Source: Cacajao melanocephalus
Taxonomy: Eukaryota > Chordata > Mammalia > Primates > Pitheciidae
Assembly: GCA_963573385.1 (NCBI GenBank)
Contig: CAUYLG010022219.1
Location: forward strand, 1-64,000
DNA: 64,000 nt
Direction: 5' to 3'
Both the position numbers and the translations under genes were made by a program. How positions within the stretch are numbered: position 1 is the stretch's first letter; each line of letters starts with the position of its first letter. Below, piece by piece: positions 23,928 through 34,705 of this stretch. The notes under the pieces are model-generated. The model did not search any database. It saw only the letters and a list, made by a program, of their open reading frames with translations, and was not told where the DNA came from.

Positions 23928-24063
23928 ATATTTTTCTATCGATAAATAGAAAATTGTAAATAATATTTTATAATTATATATATAATATAAAAATTATATT
24001 TTTCTATTGAAAAATAGAAAATTTTTCTATCAAAAAACATTTATAATATTTTTCTATTGAGAA
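23928..24063. repeat. AT-rich cluster of inverted repeats
   Basis: The word atttttctat(c/t)(g/a)a recurs at about 23930, 23998, 24021 and 24049. Twice it is followed by its complement (aatagaaaa at 23946-23954 and 24012-24020), giving short stem-loops with a pure AT segment between them. Confidence 0.8.
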
Positions 24064-24455
24064 TTGCTACTAACTAGCAATTTATACATCATTGCCTTTT
24101 ACTACTTAACAAAATTTAAAAGTAAGGAGCTACTAACCCAAAAGTCCTCAACGTTGTTTCTATATAATTATTTTTCTTTAATTCTTGCTCTTGGAACCTT
24201 TCAGTGTAAATTTTCCAATACAGAACAAAATGGCAGCATTATTGATAGACAAGTTGTTCTTTGACTAATAGTTTCAGGCCACAGCTTAGGAGCTCAGGAA
24301 ATTTGTTCTCACAGTTGCTTCTTGACTGTGACTTCCAATCACATAATAGCTCTGCTCCAGTTGTGATGTCTAGTGAGCACAGGTGGAGAGGTTTGAGCAC
24401 TACCTGCTATGAGAGAACTGATTTTAACTAAGTCATCCACATAGAGCAGGTGCTC
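24064..24455. other. unassigned DNA
   Basis: Nothing recognised before the provirus. Confidence 0.45.
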
Positions 24456-24881
24456 TGTGTCAGCCTGTTTGTGTTGCTGTAAAGGAAAACCTGAGACCAG
24501 GTAATTTATGAAGAAAATAAGTTTATTTGGCTCACAGATTTTAGGCTGTATGTGAAGCATTGTGCTGGTGTCTGCTCTTGGTGAAGTCCTCAGGAAGCTT
24601 TCGCTCATGGTGGAAGGCAAAGAGGGAGTTGGCATGTCACATGGCAAGAGAGAGAGTGACAGAGAGAGGAAGAGAGAGGAAGGAGGTTTCAGACTCTTTT
24701 AAACAATAAGATCTTACCTGAACTCTTGAAGTGAGAATCACTTATTAACATGAGAACAGCACCAAGCCATTTAAAGGGACCTACTCTCATGACCCCAGAA
24801 CCTTTCACTAGACCCATTTCCAACTTCAGAGGTCATATTCTAAGATGAAATTTGGAGAGGACAAATATTTAAACTACACCA
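24456..24881 (-). mobile_element. MaLR (MST-type) 3' LTR
   Basis: Begins tgtgtcagcctgtttg and ends aaactacacca. It carries, in reverse order, the MST LTR blocks: ataaaggaaaacctgagacc, ggtaatttatgaagaaaataagtttatttggctcac, aggctgtatgtgaagcattgtgctgg, catggtggaaggcaaagagg, ggcatgtcacatggcaagagag, tcttttaaacaataagatctt and gatgaaatttggagagga. It is 426 bp. It pairs with the same-orientation LTR at 26540-26971 to form one provirus. Confidence 0.93.
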
Positions 24882-26539
24882 TTCTATTCCTGGCCCCCTA
24901 AATCTTATGCCCTTCTTACATTATAAAGTAAAACTATCCCTTCCCAACAGTCTCCAAAAGTCCTGTTTTACCATTAATTCAATTAAAAGTCCAAAATCCA
25001 GTCTGATTTGAGACTTAAGACACATTTTGTTTTCGTTTGTTTGTTGGTTTTTGTTTTGTTTTAACCTATGAGCCTATTAAATTTAAAATAAATTACTTCT
25101 AAGATATAACGGTGGTGCAGGTGTTGGGTAAACATTTCTGTTTTAAAAGGGATAAACTGGCTAAAAGAATGGGCAATATGCCTCATGCAAGTCTGAAACC
25201 CATCAGGGCAGGCAATAAAATAATATTCTTTGACTCACATCACGAGCACACTGATGCAAAGCATGAGATTCTGAGGTCTTGAGCCACTCTGCTCCTGTGG
25301 CTTTGCAGGGTGCAGACCCCATGTCTGCTTTCACAGGTTAAAGTTGAGTGCTTGTAATTTCTCCAGGCTCAACGTATGAGCTGGGGGCAGCTCTATCTTT
25401 CTTGAGTCTGGAGGGTGGTAGCCCCATTCCACAGCTCCACAAGGTAGTGCTCTGATGGGAACTCTGTGTTGGGGCTCAACTACCTTATTTCCCTTCAGCA
25501 CTGCCCTAGTAAGGTCTCTCTGTGGGGGGTTTTACCCCTGTGGCAGGCTTCTGCCTGGACACCCAGGCTTGCCAGTACTTTCTTTGAAATCTAGGGGTAA
25601 GTTGCCACACCTCTGTTACTCTCATATTTTGCACACCTTCAGACTTAACACCATATGTGCTGCCAAAGCTTACAGCTTATGCCATCCTGAGCAGCAGCCC
25701 AAGCCATATGTAGGGACCTTGGAGACAAGGCTGGAGCTGGAGCAGCCAGGATGTAGAAAGCAGTGTCCCAAGACTACACAGGGCAGCAGGACCTTGGTCT
25801 CGGTCCCCGAAACCACTTTCTTTCTAAACCTCTGAAGCTATGAAGGAAGGACCTGTCAGATTTTTGAAACACCTTTGAGGCCTTTTACCTATAGCCTTGA
25901 ATATTAGCACTTAGCTCCCTTTTAGCCATGCTAATCTCTCTAGCAAGTGGATGCTTTATAGCTCACTTGGATTATTTTCCCTGAAACTGCTTCTTCTTCC
26001 TTTTTTTTTTTTTTTTTTTTTTTTTGCACACAGCCAGGCAGTAAATTTTTCAAACTTTTATGCTCTGCTTCTCTTTTAAATATGCTTTTATTCCAAGTTA
26101 TTTATTTGTTCCCATATGTGACTTAGGTTGTTAGAAGCAGCCTTGCCACATCTTGAATGCTTTGTTGTTTAGAAATTTCTTCTGCCAGATACCCTAAGTC
26201 ATTACTCACAAGTTATGTCTTCTACAAAGTCTCAGGACGTGGACACAATGCAGCCTTTGCTAGGCTGTAACAAGGGTGACCTTTGCTCCAGTTTCCAATA
26301 CATTTTTTATTTCCACCTGAGAACTTGTCAGCCATGCCTTCATTAACTATATTTCTATTAGCATTTTGGTCACAACCACTTAACAGGTCTCTAAGAAGTT
26401 TCAAACCTTTTCTTGTCTTTTTGTATTTTTTTTGAGCCCCCTAACGTTTCTAAATCTCTGTCCAGTACTCAGTTCTAAAGCTGCTTCCACATTTTCATGT
26501 ATTTTTATAGCAACACCCCACTCTCTGAACCAATTTTTT
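24882..26539 (-). mobile_element. MaLR internal region (MST/THE1-type, non-coding)
   Basis: This 1.66-kb internal segment lies between two direct LTRs. Next to the 5' LTR (right side) is the well-known MaLR junction in reverse: ctgcttccacattttcatgtatttttatagcaacaccccactctctgaaccaat at 26484-26535, where the primer-binding site would be. Further left are blocks such as ttttagccatgctaatctctctagcaagtg (25921-25950) typical of MST/THE1 internals. The region encodes no retroviral protein, as expected for MaLR elements, which move by borrowed machinery. A 25-T run at 26001-26025 is an internal simple-repeat expansion. The 126-codon open frame at 25455-25835 lies on the antisense strand of the element and is not a gene. 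Confidence 0.9.
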
Positions 26540-26971
26540 TGTGTCAGTCTGTTTGAGTTGCTATAAAGGAATACCTGAGAGACTGGGTATATAAAGAAAC
26601 AAATTTATAAAGAAAATATATTTATTTGGCTCATGGTTTTTCAGGCTGTACATGAAGCATAGTGCCAGCATCTGCTTTCAGCGATGGCTTTGGGAAGATT
26701 TTACTAATGACAGAAGCCAAAGGGGGAGTTGGCATATCCCACATGTAGAAAGAGAGCCAAAGTGAGAGGGAGGAGATGCCAGACCCTTTTAAATAACTGG
26801 ATCTCACATGAATGCACACACTAAGAACTTACTCATTAACATCAGGTTAGCACAAAACCATATGAGGAATCTGCCCTCATGAGACAAACACCTTCCATTA
26901 GGCTCACCTTCAACCCTGCTGGTCACATTATAACATGAGATTTGGAGGGGACAAACATTTAAACTAAGTCA
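26540..26971 (-). mobile_element. MaLR (MST-type) 5' LTR
   Basis: Begins tgtgtcagtctgtttgagttgctataaaggaatacctgag and ends aaactaagtca, 432 bp. It is the same family and order of blocks as the LTR at 24456-24881. A short duplicated segment (ataaagaaac / ataaagaaaat near 26591-26618) lengthens its R/U5 side. Outer flanks TGCTC (24451-24455) and GGCTC (26972-26976) agree in 4 of 5 positions, consistent with one insertion event for the whole 2.5-kb unit. Confidence 0.93.
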
Positions 26972-27113
26972 GGCTCTGAGTGCCAATTCTGTATAGCTGA
27001 ATGGTCACTATAGTGTACTATGTCAGGGATTCTTAATTTATTAATAAGAATGGTTTACCTGCCTGGAGTTTTCTTTTAATGTTGATGCAAATAAGACTAA
27101 GGTAAAAGCATTT

Positions 27114-27259
27114 GTTTTTATTTATTAATTATTATTATTTTAAGAGAGAGAGTCTTATTTTGCTCCTCAGGCTGATCTCAAACGTCTGGCTTAAAGCAAT
27201 CCTCTCACTCCTCCCAAAACATTGGGATTACAGGTGTGAGCCACAGCATCTAGCCATAG
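27114..27259 (-). mobile_element. free Alu left monomer / early AluJ (FLAM-type), antisense, with TSD
   Basis: Starts with a T-rich tail (ttgtttttatttattaattattattatttt), continues through agagtcttattttgctcctcaggctgatctcaaacgtctgg and ends in attacaggtgtgagccacagcatctagcc. Only one monomer is present, as in fossil left monomers. The 9-bp target-site duplication AAAGCATTT flanks it exactly (27105-27113 and 27260-27268). Confidence 0.9.
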
Positions 27260-27268
27260 AAAGCATTT

Positions 27269-28394
27269 TGCAATAACATAAGCAAGCACAAAAAATACTG
27301 TAAACATTTGTAATCTGAACATTTCTTTTATGTGCCTTTTAAATGCTGATAAAAGTTTATGATATTTGTACTGTAATTCAAAATAGGACCATTTTTAAAC
27401 TCAGTGGACTCTTGATGTCAACTTAATGATAATAAACACTTCTTTCAGAATCCCCAGTTTTCAAGTGAGGATCAAAATTCAGTACTACATCAGTTAGAAA
27501 ACTTTTTTCTGTGAAGGATCAGATAATAGTTGTGAAAATATTACATGGGTAGTCATATAACAAATGAGAGAACAGGTTTCCTCTATATTTTTATTGGTGA
27601 AATTCAAAAAATAAAAATAAAACTTTTTTGGTTTGTGATATAAATTTACTAACGAGGAAAATGGAATCATTTTTGAATTAACATTTTATTCAATGTAGGT
27701 TCCAAATTGAGGTTCCGTATCATCAGCAAAGCTATTGTAGTATTCATTTGTAAAAATAAAAATAAATAAATAAATAAAATTCCTGGTTTGCAGAGAATAA
27801 ATAATATTCCTGTTGGTGCATTCAATTTTGCCCAAATCCACAGTTTTTCCATCTCTGCAGTAACTAACTATTTTCTGTGTCTCCTTTTTTAGCCTAAACC
27901 TTGAGAGCTTTCTCAGATGCTAAGTTAAATAAAAGACTGAGTGATGAGTACAAAATACTTGCAAGTGGTAATGATGACACTGGAAAGTACAGAGTAGAAT
28001 TTTTGGCAGAACACATCAATGGAATTTTATTTTTAATTTTACAAAGAATTAAGTCTTATGTCCTAGTAATACTCAAGTCTTCATTTCTTATGCTAAAACC
28101 GTTTCCTAGAAATTGTATGGTAGAACTTGTTACACAGGACAAGAGGTAAGGATTGTTTTATTCTTACACATTTTGAGAAAAAGATACACTTTATAGTAAA
28201 CTTTATATTTTCATGAAATATAATTCTAAATGCAGAGCTACATCCTGTTGATTATAGAACAAAAACTGAGTGTACGTCTGGGAGAGAGGACTCACAAAAA
28301 TCCAAAGATGTTAAATAAATTCTCAGAGTCCTTGTTGGCTCTGATATCTCTCTTCATTTTTTGCAATGTAGAACTGCTTTAAATATGTTCTGAA
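27269..28394. other. unassigned DNA
   Basis: No gene recognised. A TAAA-type repeat lies at 27752-27780. The stretch 27495-27610 faintly resembles a hAT element ('ttctgtgaaggatcagataatag' and a 'ttattggtgaaa' end) but is too eroded to call. Confidence 0.45.
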
Positions 28395-28545
28395 TTAGCT
28401 TTAGAGTCAGAGAATCTTGGTTCATAGTGTGACTCTGTTACTAGCTTGGTAACATTTAACAAAGAATACAGCTTATATAAATCATTCTAATCATGTATAA
28501 ACTAGAAACTGTCATACCTATTTTCTAATATCACTTTAAGAAAAA
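28395..28545 (+). mobile_element. MIR SINE, 5' half, degraded
   Basis: tttagagtcagagaatcttggttcatagtgtgactctgttactagcttgg (28400-28450) matches the start of the MIR body ('ggagtcagac..cctgggttcaaatccc.gctctgccacttactagctgtg'). Confidence 0.65.
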
Positions 28546-28782
28546 AACAAATATAGCGTATGTGAAAAAACTACATATAGTAGTTATATAATAATCTATT
28601 TTTTAACCTCTTTTTTTTTAATGTATCCTATTACCTATATTGCAGCTCTTTGCTGTGAAAGAAAATCAAACAAGTATCTCAAAAGGCAATATTGAAATCT
28701 GAGATCACTAAAGTTGTAAAATATTTTATAAGTGCATATGTCCTCTCTGAGTGTCTTAATAGTTTAATACTCTACACTAATA
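28546..28782. other. unassigned DNA
   Basis: Nothing recognised. Confidence 0.45.
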
Positions 28783-29355
28783 CGATGGCTAATTTTGTTT
28801 GTCAATTTGAGCCATGGGGTTCCCAGATATTATAATAGCTCAAACATTATTCTGAGTGTTTCAGTGAGGATAATTTTGAATTAGATTACCATTTAAATTG
28901 GTAGATTTGCCCTCCTGAATGTAGGTGGGCCTCATTCAACCATTTGAAGGCCTAAACAGAACAAAAAGGCTGTCTCTCTCCTCAGTGAGGGAGGATTGCT
29001 TCTGCCTGATTGCTTTGAACTGGGACATTGGCTTTCCCCAGCTTTTGAACTTGAGCTGAAACATTAGCTATTCCTGGGTCTCAAGCCTGCTGGCCTTGAG
29101 CCTGGAACTACATTGGCCCTGCTGTTTTTCAGACCTTTGGACTCTACTGGAACTGCATCATCAGCTCTCTTGGGAATCCAGCTTTTGAATTCACCTGCAG
29201 ATCCTGGGACTTGCCAACCTCCATAATCATGTGAGCCAATTTCTTATAAAAATCAATCTCTCTCTCTTTTCCCCCACTGTCTCTACACACGCGTGTGTGC
29301 ACACACACACACACACACACACGCAATGTTTTTCTGGAGAACCCTGACTAGTACA
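28783..29355 (+). mobile_element. ERVL solitary LTR (MLT2-type)
   Basis: Sense MLT2 LTR: gatggctaattttgtttgtcaatttgagc at the left, cattattctgagtgtttcagtgaggat, gtaggtgggcctcattcaacc, ctaaacagaacaaaaaggc, then tgaactgggacat, repeated ctttgga.t.tggaactgcatcatc modules, ccataatcatgtgagccaatt and the terminal ctggagaaccctgactagtaca. A (CA)n expansion at 29285-29323 sits where the consensus has a (TA)n run. No internal ERVL sequence follows, so it is a solo LTR. No convincing target-site duplication; the first base pair of the LTR looks mutated. Confidence 0.92.
29285..29323. repeat. (CA)n microsatellite in the LTR
   Basis: acacacgcgtgtgtgc followed by about eleven CA units. The left part is a small palindrome (cacacgcgtgtg). 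Confidence 0.95.
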
Positions 29356-29819
29356 CCCAGTAATTTTCAAAAAATTTAATCTGAACATGAAAGAAAAAAA
29401 ATAGCTTTAATTATAGTACATAGCACGTGAGATTTAGGTTAGACTTAAGTGAAAACTTAATTGACCTAGTTAGCGGTCTCTAGGTGAATTAAAGGGGATG
29501 ATTTTGAGATAATCTCAGGCTTTGAATTTAATGAATCAGACTAAACTACTTGCTGCAGATCTATTTAGACAGTAGTCTGATGTTGAGAGAATGACTTACA
29601 TCACCCTGTGTATAATCATGTTCAGAAGAGCCCATCTTTCCACTTCCCCACAGAGACCATCATGAGAGCTGCTGAGGAACCAACAGAAAGGATTGAGGTG
29701 TGTTAGCTTTCTACTACAGGGCAGAATATGGCCAAAACCAAGCAACACAGCCACTCTGCACTATAGACCCAATGTTTCAAGGATTTTGCTTGAGAGTTAT
29801 GGCTACGTTTAATCTAAAA
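29356..29819. other. unassigned DNA
   Basis: No confident feature; part of it may belong to the L1M 3' UTR that follows. Confidence 0.45.
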
Positions 29820-30500
29820 TATTAATAACTCTCATAGAGAAAGATTCCAAATAAATTATGTAGTTATTTGTCCTTAAGGGGGTGGAGCATAACTTCTCTC
29901 TCCTTACTGTGGGATCACATAGCGAATTCCTTTCAAAAGAGTTGCATGTCGAAAGGGGAAAAAAGAGTAACATGACAGTGGAGGAACTTGACAAACTTTA
30001 ACTCAACCAGATGATCAAGGCCAACATCGACAGTCATAAATGATGTTGTAATTGATAGAATGTAATGAAAATGACGCTTTACTCCTGTGTGTATCTTTCC
30101 AAAATCCCATAGTCACAGTGTATGATAAGATAAAAAAACAGACAAATCCCAACAGAGGGACATTCTCCAAAATATCTGACTAGTGCTCCTCCAAGATGTT
30201 AAAGTCATCAAAATCAAAGGAAATTTGAGAAACTATCACAGCTACAAGCAGCTCAAAAAGACCGAACAATTATATGTAATGTGATTTCCTAAATAAGATC
30301 TTGGCACAGAAAAAGGACATTAATAAAAAACTAAGGAAATGTGAATAATGTATGGACTTTAGTTAACAATAATGTATCAATATAGGCTTATTTGTTCACA
30401 GGGATTGTGGAGTATATGTTACCTCTGTTATCCCACTTTTCTGGAAGCCTAAATATATTCTAAAATAAGAATGTTATTAAAAAGTAAAAAAAAAAAAAAA
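29820..30500 (+). mobile_element. old L1M-type 3' UTR with poly-A tail
   Basis: Sense L1M 3' end, clearly recognisable: agtggaggaacttgacaaac (29978-29997), gatcaaggccaacatcgacagtcata, atggcactttac-type block as aatgacgctttactcctg, cagacaaatcccaacagagggacattctccaaaatatctgac (30139-30180), ctcctccaagatgttaaagtcatcaaaa, gagaaactatcacagc, ataatgtatggactttagttaacaataatgtatcaatatagg (30344-30386), then ctaaaataagaatgttattaaaaag and 15 A. Only the non-coding 3' UTR is present, so the element is 5'-truncated. L1MB/L1MC-type age; exact subfamily not assigned. Confidence 0.88.
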
Positions 30501-31183
30501 TAATAAAATGGTGTTTTAAAACTGCAAAAATACAATGTAATTTTAAATTTAGTTAAAATAATATTGAAAGTAATATATTTTATATGTTGCTATTACTTTT
30601 GTATACATGCAAAATATTTTATAATAATTAATTCTATATACTGTTCCACCAATATAACTATATATTATATACTTTAGTGTTAATCCATTTTTAAACTGAT
30701 GATAACTATAGGAAAATCACTTTAGACAAAGATTTTATTTGTCTGTCTGTATATCTATTTATTTATAAATATATTGTTCACTTTGACTTTGTATAAGACA
30801 TTTAAAGTTCAGTATCTGAATTTTTAACTGCTAGAGACAGAATTTTGTTAGCACTGGACAATAAATAGTAATTTGTAAACAAATATGAATTTCAAACACT
30901 TGGTAAAAGTTTATACAATTTTCTTCCTATGGGTCTTAAGAGATTTGAAATTCACCAGTAAGCCCTAATGTTCTTTCCACCCCTAAATGTGATTTTTCTG
31001 TAACTTCTCTGACAAATGAGCCTATAAAGAAAGTCAAACCTGTAACACTTAGTTCTTAAAATTGCCTGTGCTGTGACACTGTAAATGCTCTAAGACTTCT
31101 CAATTCAATTTGACTAGATGCCTGAAGCTATACTTGATACTAGAGTAGTATTAAATTCTCCTACTTTCATATCAAAGAGAATG
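30501..31183. other. unassigned AT-rich DNA
   Basis: Nothing recognised. Confidence 0.5.
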
Positions 31184-31229
<46 letters not shown>

Positions 31230-31230
31230 T
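31184..31230. repeat. (TCTA)n tetranucleotide microsatellite
   Basis: Eleven uninterrupted tetranucleotide units (GATA on the other strand). Long enough to be highly polymorphic, of the type used for genotyping. Confidence 0.97.
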
Positions 31231-31384
31231 CAATTTCTCTATCTTTGATGTTTATGTGTTGGGGATGAAGGGGGACAATATAGGGTAATAATAATAAGTG
31301 GATTCTTATTCAATGAAAATTCAGCAAAATACAAAGAGATAGGTCAAAATCATATAAGTCAAAAGATATAATAGGAATAACAAT

Positions 31385-31612
31385 AGCTATTATTTATTGA
31401 GTACTTTCATTGTTGCAATCACTGTAATAAGCACTTTTATTACATTTATTTACTTTGTCCACCAAAGAGAGAGTTGGTAGTTGGGGTTGATACTGTTACC
31501 ACATACCACATCAGGAAGGGGAAGCTGAACACAGAGAGATTTAATAACCTGCTCATGGTAACAGTTAGTTAGAGGTAGGATTCTAACCCAGGTATCTAAT
31601 ATGAGGGTATCC
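31385..31612 (-). mobile_element. MIR SINE, antisense, long
   Basis: Reverse-complement MIR, nearly full length: attatttattgagtactttcattg...cactgtaataagcacttttattac (3' tail), gttggtagttggggttgatactgttaccacataccacatcaggaag, aacacagagagatttaataacctgctcatggtaacagttagttagaggtaggattctaacccaggta (core and tRNA-related side). Confidence 0.87.
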
Positions 31613-31744
31613 ATCATAGGAGAAAATATCACCTGATCTGGACCTATTATTTCTAAAAAAAAGTATTTCTCTGGTATTAGGGATTTTTGCCACTTCCCAC
31701 TTCCTGACTTAGAGGCTAAAATTTTTAAATCGATTTCAATTAAC

Positions 31745-32645
31745 ATTAACAATAAACTACAAAAAAATTTTAAAACAATCTCATCTGCAATAGCATCAAA
31801 AAGGATAAAATCCTTAAATATAAATGTAATCAAGGATGTGAAAGATCTGTACAATGAAAACTAGAAGACAGTGATTAAATAAATTGAACAAGACACAAAT
31901 AAGTGAAAAGATATTCCATGTTCATTGGAAGAGTTAATATTACTAAAATATCTATACTACCCAAAGGAACCTACATATTTAATGCTACTCCTAGTGAAAT
32001 TTTAATGACATTTTATCACAGACATTGAAGATTTATAAGTAACTTCAGAAGAGTCTAAATAGCCAAAAAATCTTGAGCAAAAGAACAAAGCAGGAAGCAT
32101 TACACTTCCTAATTTGAAACTATATTACAAAGCAATAGTAATCAAAACAGTAGTGGCATAAAAACAGACACATAGACAAATGGAACAGAATAGAGAGCCT
32201 ACAAATATGTCCACACATCAATGGTAACCAAATTTTTGGCAAGGATGTCAAAAATAAAATGGTACAGGGAAAACTGTGTATCAACATACAAAAGAGTGAA
32301 AGCAGACCCTTATCTTGCACCACACACAAAATTTAACTTGAAGCAAATTAAAGACTTAAATTTAAGAATGGATACTATAAATATAGCTCTTAGAATAAAA
32401 AATAAAAAACAAGTTCTTTGAAACTGGCTTTGGGAATGAAATTTTGGATCTGATACCAAAACCAGAGGCAATAGAAGTGAAAATAAACAAGTGAGAATAA
32501 ATCAAACTAAAAAGCTTGCGGATAGCAAAGAAGACAATCAACCATATAAAAGGAATGGGAGAAAATACTGGCAAACCATATATCAGATAAGAGGTTAATA
32601 TCCAAAATATATAAGAAATTCATATAATGCAATATCAAAAAAAAG
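31745..32645 (+). mobile_element. L1 ORF2 fragment (old primate/L1M type), both ends missing
   Basis: Sense L1 ORF2 over 900 bases: caatctcatctgcaatagcatcaaaaaggataaaa (31777-31811), gtgaaagatctgtacaatgaaaactagaagac, attaatattactaaaatatctatactacccaaag, atcttgagcaaaagaacaaagcaggaagcattacac, aaaacagacacatagacaaatggaacagaatagagag, and finally gggagaaaatactggcaaaccatatatcagataagaggttaatatccaaaatatataag. It stops well before the ORF2 end, so the 3' UTR and tail are gone, probably by deletion. Numerous stops; the 66-codon frame at 32221-32421 is its best relic. Confidence 0.95.
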
Positions 32646-33177
32646 TTAGATTTTAAAATCCAGTAATTATTTTTGTTGTGTAGTTATACTAAAAACTTTT
32701 TTTCTTTTATGTAACAAAATTTGTTTGTAACTAAATGTCCCAGGGTAAAACTGTGATGCTACTGTAGATGCAGTCTTCAATGGGAATCCCTTGATCAATT
32801 TCAGTAATATTATAATATATACACCCTAACACGAATAAATTTATTATATTTCTATTCTATGATCAATGATGCCTAACTTCTTTATTCTTTGTATTTCAGA
32901 ATCCAGTTAAATTCTACATGTTCCAAATACATATCCATATAAACATTCTTAAATTTGAGATTCTATGAAAGAAAAGTCCACTGAGATTGACTAATCTCAT
33001 GTTTTAATCAGTAGATTATACTGTATAATTGGATTCTTGAGGGGATTAAAATTCATGGACTACAATAGGAACTAACTTTTCCTTTCTTTTTCACTGCTTG
33101 AAAATGACCTATGGAATCTCTATTGCTACCACTGGGAAATATCTTAAGCAGATTTCATAGCTTTCTCATCAGATTAC
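32646..33177. other. unassigned AT-rich DNA
   Basis: Nothing recognised. Confidence 0.5.
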
Positions 33178-33735
33178 TGTGATGTTTAATACTGAGTGTC
33201 AATTTTGTTGTATAGAAGGATATGAAGTATTGTTCCTGGGTGTGTCTGTGAGGGTGTTGCCAAAGGAGGTTAACATTTGTGTCAGTGCACTGGGAGAGGC
33301 AGACCTACCCTCAGTTTGGGTGGACATCTTCCAATAAGCTACCAGCATGGCTAGAATAAAGCAGGGAGAAGAACAGCAGAAGGACTTGACTTGCTGAGTC
33401 TTCCAGCCTTCATCTTTCTCTCTTGCTGGATGCTTCCTGCCCTTAAATATCAGTCTCCAAGTTCTTCAGCTTTTGGACTCTTGGACTTACACCAACAGTT
33501 TACCAGGGGCTGTCAGGCCTTTCACCACAAACTGTAAGCTGCACTATTGGCTTCCCTACTTTTGATGTTTTGGGATTCGGACTGATCCACCACTGGCTTC
33601 CTGCTTCTCAACTTGCAGACGGCCTATTGTGGGATTTCACCTTGCAATCATATGAGTCAATTCTCCTAATAAGCTCCACTTCATATATACATATATCCTA
33701 TTAGTTTTGTTGCTTTAGATACCCTGACTGATATA
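33178..33735 (+). mobile_element. ERVL solitary LTR (MLT2-type) with perfect TSD
   Basis: Sense MLT2-family LTR, 558 bp: tgtgatgtttaatactgagtgtcaattttg, ttgttcctgggtgtgtctgtgagggtgttgccaaaggagg (33221-33260), actgggagaggcagacctaccctcagtttgggtgg, gctagaataaagcagggagaagaacagc, ggatgcttcctgcccttaa, cagacggcctattgtgggatttcaccttgcaatcat and ccctgactgatata. It is flanked by ATTAC on both sides (33173-33177 and 33736-33740). The LTR differs in its left third from the one at 28783-29355, so they are different MLT2 subfamilies and not a provirus pair. Confidence 0.93.
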
Positions 33736-33740
33736 ATTAC

Positions 33741-34705
33741 TTTGGTTCTCATGAGAATTTCAAATGTGGACATTGGTGGGATGTATGTAGTCCTTTTATT
33801 CCATTTTTCCTTGCCCTTTGATTTCTACACAACCCTCCTGTTGTTGGTTCTCTAAAAGTTAGGAAAGCAAATCTGAGAAATTCTAATTCTATTGGAGGGA
33901 GTGATAGAGCAGAAAAAAGGGAGAAGGGATCAAATGAAAAGTGATGAAATTTGATCTTGTTCCTTAAAGTTCTTTTTCTAAGGCTTCCACATGCTGGATG
34001 TGTTTTTGAGATCCATTTCTTGGTTCTTTGGTACCTTATCATGAACACATGTACTATATTATTGATCAATGACTTTGGTTAATCTTCTGTGATCTTTCTC
34101 AGCATTTGAACTTTGATTCACCCCATCAGTCTTTCACAGGTGGGGTTTATAGCCCAGGAAGACTGCCTTCTTGGGCAGTTCAAAGCAATATAAGTCCAGT
34201 TACCTTTCTGTAGCATAAAATTGACCCACAGAAAGCTCATACGATTTTTTTGCCAGTTAGTAATTACAGATTGTCTGTTAATCCTTCTCTTTTTACACTG
34301 CTATGTTGATTATGCTTGTCAATTCCTGACGTTGAATCTCTTTGAGCTATAAACCCATAGGCCCTTAGTTCCACTGACGTCATACAGAACTGAGATTCTG
34401 CAGATCAGCTATAATTTATATAGAAAGGGAGACACAGATCCCCCTAAAAGTAGAAACAGGATGCTCCTAGAACCCTTTCATTTAGCCCAGATCAGGAAAG
34501 CATTCTGTTTCATTTTGAACATCAGTTCATACTCTGCCAAAAGTTCTCCTCTTCTAGGACTCTCTTCAATTCCTCCCATATAAGTTTCTATCATATTTCT
34601 GATTTTCTCTCAACTAACTTTGATCAGAGAGTAGTAGCTGGAAGGTTCTTGCTTCTTATAATTCATTAATGTCTCCCTAGATCACAAATAATGAATGCTT
34701 TTTAG
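33741..34705. other. unassigned DNA
   Basis: No repeat family recognised. The 106-codon antisense frame at 33749-34069 has no domain, no upstream promoter-like context and no neighbour that supports a gene. Confidence 0.5.

Noticed and set aside
24339..24647. 102-codon antisense open frame
   Set aside because: It starts in the MST LTR and runs out of it; no motif.
25455..25835. 126-codon open frame
   Set aside because: It lies inside the MaLR internal region, antisense to the element; MaLR interiors carry no genes.
27495..27610. Possible hAT transposon fragment
   Set aside because: A few words match from memory, but identity is too low and no TIR is visible.
31450..31854. 134-codon antisense open frame, the longest in the window
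   Set aside because: It runs across an antisense MIR and into a sense L1 ORF2 fragment; the translation follows repeat sequence and has no domain.
28783..33735. The two MLT2-type LTRs as the ends of one ERVL provirus
   Set aside because: They differ in subfamily, one has its own perfect TSD, and the DNA between them is L1M, MIR and L1, not ERVL.
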